A stretch of DNA of 64,000 bases from PMNU01 sp035479875 (GTDB taxonomy: Bacteria > Patescibacteriota > Saccharimonadia > Saccharimonadales > UBA4665), in the NCBI GenBank assembly GCA_035479875.1, contig DATIIH010000004.1, positions 13,844 to 77,843 of the forward strand. The letters are read 5' to 3'. The translations under genes were made by a program, and so were the position numbers. The notes below the pieces were generated by a model that saw only the letters and a list, made by a program, of their open reading frames with translations, was not told the DNA's origin and did not search any database. How positions within the stretch are numbered: position 1 is the stretch's first letter; every line of letters starts with the position of its first letter. Below, one piece after another: positions 45,319 through 54,449 of the stretch.

Positions 45319-47274
45319 CTAACCCTCGTCGTTAGATGTGAGGCCAGTTTTTGAGTCTGTTACGAGAGCTGGGATTGGGAGCGAGACCTTTTGCTCGCTC
45401 GAGGCTACCGGTACTGTAAAGCTGAAGACAGTGCCTTTGTTCTCTAAGGATTTGACCAGCGCAATCTCCCCGCCCATCATCTCGATTATCATCTTTGAGA
45501 TATAGAGTCCCAGCCCTGTGCCGCGAGTCGTATCTCGAGTAAGCAAGCTACTACTAGCTTGCTGGAACTTGTGGAACAAGAGTTGTTGGGATTCATGCGT
45601 CATGCCGCGGCCAGTGTCAGTGACGAGGACCTTTACGAATTTTTTCGTTGGATCAAGCTCGGCACTGATTGTGATGCCGCCGTCATCGGTAAACTTAGCG
45701 GCATTGCCGACCAGGTTATAGACGACTTGCTTGAGGCGGTTTTCATCCGCCCACACGAGTGGCAAGGCATCAAGCGTGAGCCGATCGATTTTTAGGTAGA
45801 TTTTTCTCTCGGCAACCACCGACTTCATTTCATACACGACGCCTTCGACTACCTTTTCGACAGACACCGGCATGTATTTGAAGGACATCTTACCTTGCTC
45901 GAGTCGCGAAACGTCCAAGAAGTCGTTCACAATCTCAATCAGGCGCACGGCGCTACTATGCATGTCGTCTACCATTTCTCTTAGCTTTTCATCCTTGAGT
46001 ACCTCCCCGTAATAGTCGAGAATCATGCTGCTATTTCCTTTGATAGAAGTCAAAGGTGTCCGCAGTTCATGACTAGCAATAGAAAAGAATTCGTCCTTGC
46101 TGCGTTCTTGGATCTTGGCTTCGGTAATGTCGTCGAAGAGGATGACGGTACCGAGGACGGTTTTGTCGGAAGCCAGGATGGGGGCGCCTGTGACATTCAA
46201 GATGCGGTCAGCGTAGTTGATCTGGGTATGCGGGAACGATTGCCCGGTTTGCTGGCATCTTTGGATTGCTGCCTCCAAATCGTAAGCCGTAAGCTTTTGC
46301 TGCACCGCTTCCAGTGTCAATTGTGTGCTGTTGCCGGGGGCGGTTGTTGTGAGGTGCAAGATCTCGGCCAAAGCTGGATTATATGTAATTGTCCTGGTGT
46401 CTAGGAAGGTCATCAGGAACCCGACGCGCAAGCCATTAATGGAGGCCAAAAAGCGAATCTTCTCTTGCTTTAACTGATCATACGATTCTCCGATTTTGGT
46501 GGCCATATCGTTAAACTCGTTACCCAGACTGCCGATTTCATCTTTGCGGTTGCCGGTGACACGGGCACTAAGATTGCCGCGGGCGAATTCAGCCGCTGCC
46601 AAGTTCAGTGCCGCGATGGCCGTCACGATGTCTTTACCAAAGAAAGTTACCATCAATGCCAAGGCAAACACTAGAAACAGCAAGGTGAGAGTCAGCCACA
46701 GCTGCGTGGCCTCGACTTGCTTGTGGTTGGTGGCAATTGAGCTGGAAACGACCCCGCCTTCGTTGTCAACCAGGTTGGTTAGGTACTGGGTTGCCGCAGC
46801 CTGCTGGGATTCATAGTTGGAGTCAAACAAATCCCGAGCTTTAACCAGATCGCCTCCACGAACTTCAGACAAGATGAGCAGTTCGGTGCCTTTCAGCTTA
46901 CCAGTAATCTGTTCATACTTGGCTAGAGCAGACTTCTCTTGCTGATCTTGGCTGGCGCTTTTTAGCTTGGCCAGGGCACTATCAAGTTCAAGCGATTTGG
47001 TATTATACTGGGCCTCCAACTTCGGGTCATGCTTTAGCACGTCGGTCTGCACCAGCCCAGTCAGCTGTTTGTTATCGACTTCCAAAACCAACACATCTCT
47101 TAGTCGACTATAATGCTCGTCCAGGGTCACGAATGATGTATTGATAGTCAACAAACGCAAAAATAAATAGACACCGAAAAGTAGCATGACGCCTACAATG
47201 ATTGTCACGCCAACTAGCAATTTGGCTCGTAGTGACAGGTTATTGAGCCGGCGTAGCGACAGCGGGAGACTCAT
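45319..47274 (-). CDS. Histidine kinase with four-helix sensor, paired with PhnD-like protein
   Basis: This protein of about 651 aa has membrane helices at about 15-38 and 190-212. Between them is an all-helical outer domain like 4HB/CHASE3-type sensors. HAMP (about 213-268), PAS (about 275-385), HisKA (FFSIASHELRTPLTSIKGN) and HATPase_c with GTGLGLYISK follow. The catalytic core is very close to that of the kinase at 36582-37787. The ATG at 47274 is taken rather than an in-frame TTG four codons earlier. It is 58 nt downstream of the PhnD-like binding protein on the same strand. Confidence 0.91.
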   Translation of the reverse strand: MSLPLSLRRLNNLSLRAKLLVGVTIIVGVMLLFGVYLFLRLLTINTSFVTLDEHYSRLRDVLVLEVDNKQLTGLVQTDVLKHDPKLEAQYNTKSLELDSALAKLKSASQDQQEKSALAKYEQITGKLKGTELLILSEVRGGDLVKARDLFDSNYESQQAAATQYLTNLVDNEGGVVSSSIATNHKQVEATQLWLTLTLLFLVFALALMVTFFGKDIVTAIAALNLAAAEFARGNLSARVTGNRKDEIGSLGNEFNDMATKIGESYDQLKQEKIRFLASINGLRVGFLMTFLDTRTITYNPALAEILHLTTTAPGNSTQLTLEAVQQKLTAYDLEAAIQRCQQTGQSFPHTQINYADRILNVTGAPILASDKTVLGTVILFDDITEAKIQERSKDEFFSIASHELRTPLTSIKGNSSMILDYYGEVLKDEKLREMVDDMHSSAVRLIEIVNDFLDVSRLEQGKMSFKYMPVSVEKVVEGVVYEMKSVVAERKIYLKIDRLTLDALPLVWADENRLKQVVYNLVGNAAKFTDDGGITISAELDPTKKFVKVLVTDTGRGMTHESQQLLFHKFQQASSSLLTRDTTRGTGLGLYISKMIIEMMGGEIALVKSLENKGTVFSFTVPVASSEQKVSLPIPALVTDSKTGLTSNDEG

Positions 47275-47332
47275 GGCAAATGCCAATCAAGTTGCTTATT
47301 TTGTTGTGTTCCACCTCTGTAATGACGTTTCA

Positions 47333-48454
47333 TTAGTTTGTCTGCGTCGCACCAACACCACCCTGAACAATTTCTTTTTCAATTAGATCAGTTAGGTTTT
47401 GAATTTCACCGTAGGCGGCATCATTGTCGGAGCCAACATCAGTAAACTTGGCGGTGCCACTGAACAGCTTGAGGGTGGTTTGGCCGGCCGTTGACTTGTC
47501 CATGCTCAACAGACTGGCTTTGATAGCGCTGCGCAATGACGGTGCCATATCTTGCCGGCCGGTTACCAGGAAACGCAGCACATCAGGAGTCGTCGTTACG
47601 ATCCGATACTGTTGGTCGAAAGTTGCGCCAAAATGATCGCGAATCTCTTGTTCGCTCTCGGCGCCAGCCGGCGTTACGCCATTTTGGACATCATCAAAGA
47701 CGTCGCCGTGCACGAAGGTGTAACCAATTTCGTTGGCAGCTACTGGGTCGGTAGTCTTTTGCTTTTCCGTCAAGGTGTAGCCTAGCTTTATCAGTTCAGC
47801 TTTGGGTAAAAAGTAGCCAACGGTGCTGGTGGGTGAATCGAAGGCCAGCATCTTGCCCTTTAGGTCGTCGGTGGTCTTAATCGTGCTGCTGGTTTTAACG
47901 AAAACAGCAGTGTGATACTTTTCGACGCCTTCCTTCCAACGATTGGCGATCATCTGGGAGCCAGACAGGCGGTCGGCCACGAAAACCGGGAAGATGCTAT
48001 CGATGTAGATGTCTACTTTGCCTTCTCGCAGCAGTTTGGCCATGTTTGAAACTGATGTATCGGGCACGAAAGAGCCTTTGGTAATACCTTGGTCATGCAG
48101 CTGTGACACCATGTAGTTGATGAAGGGCGTGAATTCCTTGCGGTCGGCCTCCACCCCATCCTCATCAATTATTGTGCCAACCTTCAGCACGCTTTTGTCA
48201 GGGGTTGACGTTGTACTGGTGGCGGTGGGGATAGCGACCTTACTGGTGTAGTAGTGCCAGGCAAACACGCCACCGGTTAAGATAAACACGCACACTACCA
48301 GTAGCGCTGCCAACTTGCCCTTGCCCAGTCGGTGCTTGGCCGGCGAAGCCGGGTTGCTGGGTGATTTGATTTGGGGGCTAGAGGTGTTGTCTGTAGCTGG
48401 TGCGGCTGATGGATCCGGGGTTTGATTGGTCTGCGGTGTTGTCTGATTGTCCAT
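47333..48454 (-). CDS. Anchored PhnD-like solute-binding protein, kinase-linked
   Basis: This 373-aa protein has a Pro/Ser/Thr-rich cytoplasmic N-terminus, a membrane helix (about 46-67) and a type II binding fold of the phosphate/phosphonate PhnD family. Family marks are LKVGTIIDEDGVEADRKEFTPFINYM, LLREGKVDIYIDSIFP, LKGKMLAFDSPTSTVGYFLP and VHGDVFDDVQNG. The usual partners PhnC and PhnE are absent, and the next gene is a histidine kinase with an all-helical sensor domain. In known sensory systems PhnD-like proteins can act as kinase input. The ligand is probably a small phosphorus or oxyanion compound. Confidence 0.87.
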   Translation of the reverse strand: MDNQTTPQTNQTPDPSAAPATDNTSSPQIKSPSNPASPAKHRLGKGKLAALLVVCVFILTGGVFAWHYYTSKVAIPTATSTTSTPDKSVLKVGTIIDEDGVEADRKEFTPFINYMVSQLHDQGITKGSFVPDTSVSNMAKLLREGKVDIYIDSIFPVFVADRLSGSQMIANRWKEGVEKYHTAVFVKTSSTIKTTDDLKGKMLAFDSPTSTVGYFLPKAELIKLGYTLTEKQKTTDPVAANEIGYTFVHGDVFDDVQNGVTPAGAESEQEIRDHFGATFDQQYRIVTTTPDVLRFLVTGRQDMAPSLRSAIKASLLSMDKSTAGQTTLKLFSGTAKFTDVGSDNDAAYGEIQNLTDLIEKEIVQGGVGATQTN

Positions 48455-48558
48455 AAAACTGCCATTTCGCTTATGATTGTAGGTTATTACAAGTTTAACA
48501 CTACAGGTGGCCGCAGACTAACGGATTTGCGTCGAACCATTACCTTTACAAAAGAAAA

Positions 48559-48583
48559 GGGTCGTTGCATAGCGCAACGATCC
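48559..48583 (-). terminator. Intrinsic terminator for minus-strand transcription after patatin gene
   Basis: A stem of about 10 bp (48559-48568 with 48574-48583, core TCGTTGC/GCAACGA) is followed on the minus strand by TTTTCTTTT. It lies about 60 nt after the patatin stop. Confidence 0.75.
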
Positions 48584-48602
48584 ATCTCTGTTAGTTATCG
48601 TT

Positions 48603-48640
48603 TGGCCTGGGGTGAGGGATTCGAGCCCAGAGGGTCATAT
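48603..48640 (-). other. tRNA 3'-end-like remnant after patatin gene
   Basis: On the minus strand the sequence has CTCGAATCCC followed by TCACCCCAGGCCA, similar to a T-arm, acceptor strand and CCA, and is followed by the terminator. There is no anticodon arm, so it is not a complete tRNA. It belongs to the same word family as copies near 57171, 58263, 61196, 61903 and 63201. Confidence 0.4.
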
Positions 48641-49585
48641 CTAGCACGTCTTTTTATAGTCGGCAAAATCCCACGTTTTGAGGAATTTAGTGACAGCCGT
48701 CTGACCGCTCTGGTATAAAAACTGTTGCTGTGCGGGTGTAATCGCGAAATCGGTGGACGAAATGTTGTCGGTATCGATGAATATCGTCCGGCGCTGCGTA
48801 CATGGATCGTCGATGTGCATTTGGTCGTGTGCATTTGTGGTGGTAGACAGTATTGCTAGGGAATAGTTTACGATGTTACTCGTAGAATTGGGTGCGGTAC
48901 CAGCTCGTGGCTTGGCCGAAAGCTTAATACCAAATGTCGGCCAGTCGTTTGTCGTATCAAATAAATCTATAGGGAAGTTGGATAGCAAGCCGCCGTCTAC
49001 CAGGTAGCTGTCCCGCAAGCGAGAAGGCTGGTAGAAAAATGGAATGGACATAGACCCACGTACCGCCTCGGCAACAGGTTGTTTGTTTGGGTCAAGGCCG
49101 TATTTTGCGTAGTCCCACGGCAGGCGTAGCATGCGCCCCTGCGAGACGTCTGACACAACGACCACGAGCTTGTAGCGTTGTTCGGGTGGCAGGTGTTTGG
49201 CCCAGGGTTCGGTGAGTGCAAGGTCTGCAAACGTTCGAACGCCCAACGCCTCCAGCTGCCCAGCCAGCCATGTTTGCAGGTAGTCGCCTTTATAAATGCC
49301 CTTTGTAAGAGCGATTGATGCGGCTTCGCCAACCGCGCCGAATTGCGCCAGGAAGCCTTTGTCCTTGAACTTGGTATAGTCCAGACTGTGCATCGTTTCT
49401 GTTAGTTTATCTGCGGGCATGCCTGCCGCAGCTAACGAGCCGACGATTGCGCCGGCGCTGGTGCCAGCTACTCGCCGGACGGTATACCCCGCACGAGAAA
49501 GGACTTCTATGGCGCCGACTAATCCGATACCCTTCACGCCGCCACCCTCAAGCACTAGATCGCACCACTTTGTTTGATCGCTCAT
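48641..49585 (-). CDS. Patatin-like phospholipase
   Basis: This 314-aa cytoplasmic lipid acyl hydrolase has the family features in order: oxyanion loop EGGGVKG (13-19), nucleophile elbow GTSAG with Ser43, and the Asp of the dyad in VDGGLLSNFP (about 200). An RGSMSIPFFYQP segment before the Asp is also typical. It could recycle membrane lipids or act as an effector on host membranes, as some patatins do; there is no secretion signal. TACAAT lies 9 nt before the ATG, so it is probably leaderless. Confidence 0.92.
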   Translation of the reverse strand: MSDQTKWCDLVLEGGGVKGIGLVGAIEVLSRAGYTVRRVAGTSAGAIVGSLAAAGMPADKLTETMHSLDYTKFKDKGFLAQFGAVGEAASIALTKGIYKGDYLQTWLAGQLEALGVRTFADLALTEPWAKHLPPEQRYKLVVVVSDVSQGRMLRLPWDYAKYGLDPNKQPVAEAVRGSMSIPFFYQPSRLRDSYLVDGGLLSNFPIDLFDTTNDWPTFGIKLSAKPRAGTAPNSTSNIVNYSLAILSTTTNAHDQMHIDDPCTQRRTIFIDTDNISSTDFAITPAQQQFLYQSGQTAVTKFLKTWDFADYKKTC

Positions 49586-49716
49586 GATGTTTTGATTGTA
49601 CAGCGCATGCGTTGTGCCAGCAAATTGCTCATGCTCTGTACACTTACAGTTAGGGAAAGCGGAAGCATTTCACACTTCCCCAGTCATAAGCCGTCCGTAC
49701 ATGCTAAACTGCAAAT

Positions 49717-50577
49717 ATGGAGCCACAAACGCCGCTGCCTCTTGCGCCCGATCATAGCCGGCAGCCCAGTCAGCAACCCGTACTGCCAACAAGCTCTGGA
49801 TCAACGCATACCAAGCGTAACTTGGCGACTATAAGCGCGGTCGTGCTCGTTGCTGTAGCCATAGCCGTTCCTTTAGCGCTCCATTTTCTAAACAAGAAGA
49901 CACATAACGCAACCAACAGAACGCAACAGAGCGCCACGCACGCTTCACAGACAACACCGAAGACCGAGCAATTCATTGCCAATCCAGCAGATGGGTCCAA
50001 AGTTTCGATCAACGAAACTGATTATTATAGCCTCACGGTCGGCACCACGGCGTACTATGGTCCAATAGCCAAAATTAACGACGCATATATTCGTATGCTT
50101 CCTACGGCATATAAAAACCAAGGCCAGCTGACATTTACGGGCGCAAACGAGCTGCATGATCCCGAACCGGCTACATTTTTTGCGCTCAGTAGCATCTCGG
50201 AAGTTCATAAGCTCAGCGACTCACTGCCGGACGATCTCACTATTATCAATTTCGTGAAGACACAAGCTACCGAATCTGCAAATACAAACCTCTCTGACAA
50301 CATTGATTCGTACTTAGAGACAGCGCAGCTGCAAGCGTTCTTTTTCAAGGATGGCATGGTTTTCTTTGCCAAAGCGTCAACCATGGAAGGCAATTTTCTT
50401 TCTGGCGCACAGCATGTTTACTACATGAACGGTATCAACGGACAAGTCAGCCTGACTGTAGCTAAGCCTGACCAGTACGCGTACCGCTCCGGCAAAGAGC
50501 TGTTATATTGGCAAAACCTACGGTCCGAAGGCAAAGTAGCCAAGGCGATCGCAGTTTATGAGCAGCATAAGCCCTAA
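49717..50577 (+). CDS. Membrane-anchored extracytoplasmic protein, unknown
   Basis: This 286-aa protein has a Pro/Gln-rich cytoplasmic start, a membrane helix at about 40-61 (TISAVVLVAVAIAVPLALHF), a Thr/Asn/Gln linker and an outer domain of about 200 residues. The outer domain is mixed alpha/beta with no cysteine and no known motif. It resembles other CPR single-pass proteins in layout. A TAAACT box sits 6-7 nt before the ATG, suggesting a leaderless message. It is convergent with the 7TM kinase gene. Confidence 0.7.
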   Translation: MEPQTPLPLAPDHSRQPSQQPVLPTSSGSTHTKRNLATISAVVLVAVAIAVPLALHFLNKKTHNATNRTQQSATHASQTTPKTEQFIANPADGSKVSINETDYYSLTVGTTAYYGPIAKINDAYIRMLPTAYKNQGQLTFTGANELHDPEPATFFALSSISEVHKLSDSLPDDLTIINFVKTQATESANTNLSDNIDSYLETAQLQAFFFKDGMVFFAKASTMEGNFLSGAQHVYYMNGINGQVSLTVAKPDQYAYRSGKELLYWQNLRSEGKVAKAIAVYEQHKP

Positions 50578-50631
50578 GAGCGGGCCGTTTTGGCTTAAGG
50601 TTCTTGTCATTATCACTTGATGGCGCTGAAA

Positions 50632-53034
50632 CTAGGGCGCGTCCACAATGAGCCCGCTCTGAGTGTCTACAACCTGGGAATCTTGTTGAATCCGCTTGAG
50701 GCGGTCCAGTGTGGCGATAGGGAGTGTAAGTGTAAAGACACTCCCTTCCCCGGGAACAGATGAAGTGAGGACGAGCTTTCCACCCATAGCCTCGGCTAAG
50801 AGCCGAGAAATGTAGAGGCCAAGGCCGGTGCCACGCGTGGTATCTCGGGTGAGGATACTGTTACTAGCTTGCTGGAACTTATGAAACAAAAGTGATTGAG
50901 ACTCGGGTGCGATGCCAGACCCAGTATCGGTGATGGTGATGTTGAGCATATTGAGCATATCATTTGATGGCACAGCTGTGATTGAGATAGTGCCTTTTTC
51001 GGTGAATTTGATCGCGTTGCCGAGAAGATTAAAAATGATTTGTTTGAGGCGATTCTTGTCGGCCAAGATGGGCGGGAGCAGGTCCTTAGCTAGGAGTTCG
51101 TGGGCCACATGGAGCTGGATGTTCTTTTGGGCTGCGAGCCGACTTAGCTCATACGTTGCCGTCTCAATCACTTCGGATAGCATTAGGCTCTCCAAATGGT
51201 AGCTCAAACGACCTTGCTCCAGGCGTGATGCATCGAGGAAGTCGTTAACAATTTCGATGAGGCGACCGCTTGATTCGTGAATGTCAGATACCATTTCCTT
51301 CAGTGAGGGGTCCTTGAGTGCATCCTCATAATATTCCATGATGAGCGACGAATTCCCCTTGATGGAAGTGAGCGGAGTACGCAATTCGTGGCTGGCGATC
51401 GAGAAGAATTCGTCCCGTGAACGCTCTAGAATACGCTCTTCGGTGGTGTCCTGGATGAGGATGGCACAACCAATGGATTGGCGGTCGACAACCATGGGCG
51501 AAAGGTAGACTTGCCAGTTGCGGTTGTTAAAATTAATATCTTTAATTTCCTGAGGAAACTGGCGGTGGAGGCATTGCTTAATGTCGTCGGAGAGAGATTG
51601 TTTTGGTCCGAATAGCGCTTGGATTTTAGCCAGAGATACGTTGGTGCAGTTGCTTGCAAGGTGACTGGTGTCGCCACAGAATAATTCATGTGCTTCGGCA
51701 TTCACTTGAATCACGTTGAACTTGGCGTCGATGATGACGAAGCCTTGCTTGAGACTGTTGAGTGATGTTATGAGGGTGGTTTTGGCTTCTTGGACCTCTC
51801 GCGTGCGCTCTTGCACTTGTTGCTCAATAATTTCGGCGGCGTGGGCGATCTTGCTAATGTCGGTTATGACCACCAGGTAGCCTTGGCGGGTGCCATCTTC
51901 GATAATTTGTGAGACTGACATTTTGGTGGTGAGCATCCCGCCACTAGCAGTACGCACATCCACGGAGTCAAATTCGCTCACGTGGTCATGAGTCGAGGGT
52001 GCAGACAAAGTCTTTTGAAGCGCGCTTGCGTCCCAGTTTTGGCTTAAGAATTGGGGAAAGTGCATGGTTCCCAACTGCTGCGGGGTATACCCCAGCATGC
52101 GTTTTGCTCCATCGTTGGCGTAGCCAATTTTAAGATCGTCGGCGATCTCGATGACAGCTTCGTTGATGGTGTCCAGAATGTTAATAGCAATGAGCGCTGG
52201 GGTGAGGTCGAGGAATCGGTAACGCTTGATGCCGTAGGCGATCACCGCGATGCCAGCGGCAGTGAGGGGGACGGCGAGCGGCACAATACTAAAGGCGCCG
52301 ATGGCTGGCATGAGGCCATCAGTAAAGAAGCCGAGGGTGATGGGTACCCCAGAAGCAAAGATGAACAACCGGGCCTGGCGTTTGAGGCGTGGATCTAGGG
52401 TGCGACGGTAGAATCTTACCAGCATGACAATGGCCAGGATATAGAGCCCAAAGACCCATAAATTCATGAGCATGTAGTAGTGTCCGGGTGGCACGAGGCC
52501 TCCACCCCAGGCAGTGGGCACGACCTTGCTAAGCGTGTACTGGTTAAAGAAAGACGTCCGTAGATCCAAAAAGACGAGGAGCACGGTGGTGGCAAGGAGC
52601 GGGGCCATGGTCCAGATGTGGTTCTTCTTCGGGCTAACGTAGGTGAGGATAAACATGTAGAACGTGAAGGGCACGAAGGCGGTCACCAGCGAAGAGAGCG
52701 GCCACCAGAACAGGGCGCTTTCGAGATTGGTACTCATGCGGATAATGGCTTCGATGAGCGCCCAGGCTAGAAGGAAACTAACATGGGTGGCAAACCAGCT
52801 GAGGTTGTCGGATCTGGTTTTAATGCGGGCGATGAAGACAAGAATGACCGTATTGCTCACGACCGAGGTGAGCGATAGGAGCGCGTAGGGACTGAATCTG
52901 AGGTTGAAAATGTGAGCCGCGAGGCCCGAGGTCACCACGAACAGCGAGGCCATTCCCGCCACAATAATGGCAAACCAAATGACGACCCATTGGTTCGCGT
53001 TGCTCGCCTTACCTTCCATCTGCTTGGTTGTCAT
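50632..53034 (-). CDS. Histidine kinase with 7TM sensor and PAS domains
   Basis: This kinase of about 800 aa has seven or eight membrane helices in the first 260 residues, resembling the 7TM histidine-kinase N-terminal region. PAS (about 285-400), a coiled coil with QQVQERTREVQEAK, a second PAS (about 425-545), HisKA (FFSIASHELRTPLTSIKGN) and HATPase_c (GTGLGLYISR) follow. It has no extracellular domain of note, so it may sense a membrane-soluble or cytoplasmic cue. An AAGGG is about 8 nt before ATG 53034; an upstream in-frame ATG at 53052 is also possible. Confidence 0.92.
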   Translation of the reverse strand: MTTKQMEGKASNANQWVVIWFAIIVAGMASLFVVTSGLAAHIFNLRFSPYALLSLTSVVSNTVILVFIARIKTRSDNLSWFATHVSFLLAWALIEAIIRMSTNLESALFWWPLSSLVTAFVPFTFYMFILTYVSPKKNHIWTMAPLLATTVLLVFLDLRTSFFNQYTLSKVVPTAWGGGLVPPGHYYMLMNLWVFGLYILAIVMLVRFYRRTLDPRLKRQARLFIFASGVPITLGFFTDGLMPAIGAFSIVPLAVPLTAAGIAVIAYGIKRYRFLDLTPALIAINILDTINEAVIEIADDLKIGYANDGAKRMLGYTPQQLGTMHFPQFLSQNWDASALQKTLSAPSTHDHVSEFDSVDVRTASGGMLTTKMSVSQIIEDGTRQGYLVVITDISKIAHAAEIIEQQVQERTREVQEAKTTLITSLNSLKQGFVIIDAKFNVIQVNAEAHELFCGDTSHLASNCTNVSLAKIQALFGPKQSLSDDIKQCLHRQFPQEIKDINFNNRNWQVYLSPMVVDRQSIGCAILIQDTTEERILERSRDEFFSIASHELRTPLTSIKGNSSLIMEYYEDALKDPSLKEMVSDIHESSGRLIEIVNDFLDASRLEQGRLSYHLESLMLSEVIETATYELSRLAAQKNIQLHVAHELLAKDLLPPILADKNRLKQIIFNLLGNAIKFTEKGTISITAVPSNDMLNMLNITITDTGSGIAPESQSLLFHKFQQASNSILTRDTTRGTGLGLYISRLLAEAMGGKLVLTSSVPGEGSVFTLTLPIATLDRLKRIQQDSQVVDTQSGLIVDAP

Positions 53035-53159
53035 ATTGCTTACCCTTATCATACTACGGCTCGACGCTTTGCGCGCGCACTCTTGTGGCTATAGTGTGTG
53101 GCAAGAATATTCGTTTGATGTAGTATGTTGCGGTAACACACGATATATGTTATTGTAGT

Positions 53160-54377
53160 ATGATGATTAAGGAAATATTTCCGGACGGTGAGCCGCTGTT
53201 TGGTCCTCAATCCTTTACTCCAACTCCTGCGTCCAGGGGATGGTCCGCGTATGCCGGTCGCCTTCCCTTGCCAGCCTTTGATCTTGAAGCCTGGAGAGCG
53301 GAAGAAGAGAGGCTGACTGCGATACCCGATGATGCCTTTATTGAAGACAATCTAGTTAAGCGTGAACTTCCTCAGACCGAAGGCTTAGACGAGTCGGCGA
53401 GAGAAATACTTGTGGCAGCGGCCATGGATGCCGGCCATCAACTTGTAGACGCTTGTCGCTACGGAGGTGATGGCGCTAGCCACTATGAGCTTATCGACGC
53501 TTTGTACCGTGGCTGGTCTGTCAGCCAACAGAGTGCCGACCAAAGTGGTGACGCCGTCCTGAACAGCTTCGAGTCATTTTGCGCAGCCTTTGCCCCAGAC
53601 CTTGATACACACTTAGTAGGTAGGCTTATCAATAAAGTGGGCTACTTCAATCGGTTTGTCGTGGGACAACGTATCTTGGAGGTGGACTACGGGGATACCG
53701 CCAGTACGCCACAAGGTTTTGGCCGCTACAATTGTGCTGGCGAGTGGCTTTGCCTTGACAGGAGCAGTCGACACAGAAGATATATAGATAAAGAAATTGT
53801 CGACGAGGTGCAAGAACTGAATGAATCCTGGCCAGACCCAAGCAAATTGGTCTTCCACGAAAGCGGGTCCGCCGCACTCGCCGGCATTGGAGCGGAGAAA
53901 GCCATTCTGTCTGGCGTACGCGCTATTAAACGTGGCTACGTTCCTAAGACTGGCGAATTTATTGAACATCCGGTTTTCAGTGGCGGTGATCGGAGGGTAG
54001 AAGATCGCGCGTCAGGCACCATATGGGCAGCATTTGGCATGTCTGGCTCGTACACCTGCATTCGTTGGTTTGACGAATACCCGGTTGCGTTCGGCATTTC
54101 TCAAGAGGATCTCATAGAGTACCGTAGGCAGCAAGGCCATAAAATCCCAGAGCTTTTCGAAACCGGTGAAGGTATCATGGCTGGCCCGGAAATACCGCTG
54201 GCACTAGCAAGAGTTATCTATGTGCCGAAACAAGCAATCTTGGGCGCAAAAACCTGGGTAGCCGAAAATTGCACACCTGGTACTCGAGCGATATCACTCG
54301 AGGCGGCACAGATGTATGGCACTGTCACATCCAAGATGTCCGAGCTACTTGCCCAGGACCCGGTAATTATTCGTTAA
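53160..54377 (+). CDS. Unknown 405-aa soluble protein
   Basis: No family is recognised with confidence. It has no signal or membrane helix. The central segment KLVFHESGSAALAGI, then GYVPKTGEFIEHP, and the late PLALARVIYVPK recall the spacing of ADP-ribosyltransferase-like folds (strand with His, helix, Gly turn, strand), but the catalytic triad cannot be placed, so this is only a search hint. The ATG is doubled (ATGATG) and follows a TGTTATTGT box closely, suggesting a leaderless start. Upstream is the divergent 7TM kinase. Confidence 0.7.
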   Translation: MMIKEIFPDGEPLFGPQSFTPTPASRGWSAYAGRLPLPAFDLEAWRAEEERLTAIPDDAFIEDNLVKRELPQTEGLDESAREILVAAAMDAGHQLVDACRYGGDGASHYELIDALYRGWSVSQQSADQSGDAVLNSFESFCAAFAPDLDTHLVGRLINKVGYFNRFVVGQRILEVDYGDTASTPQGFGRYNCAGEWLCLDRSSRHRRYIDKEIVDEVQELNESWPDPSKLVFHESGSAALAGIGAEKAILSGVRAIKRGYVPKTGEFIEHPVFSGGDRRVEDRASGTIWAAFGMSGSYTCIRWFDEYPVAFGISQEDLIEYRRQQGHKIPELFETGEGIMAGPEIPLALARVIYVPKQAILGAKTWVAENCTPGTRAISLEAAQMYGTVTSKMSELLAQDPVIIR

Positions 54378-54449
54378 TATCCGTTCGACCTAGCAAGTCA
54401 AACAATCCAAGGTTTTAATTCATCGACATGTTGTGGGTTAACGAAAAGA

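Noticed and set aside
48422..48718. 98-codon plus frame reading GEGFEPRGSY
   Set aside because: GFEP-type peptides arise from reading tRNA T-arms in reverse; the frame overlaps a terminator and the end of the patatin gene.
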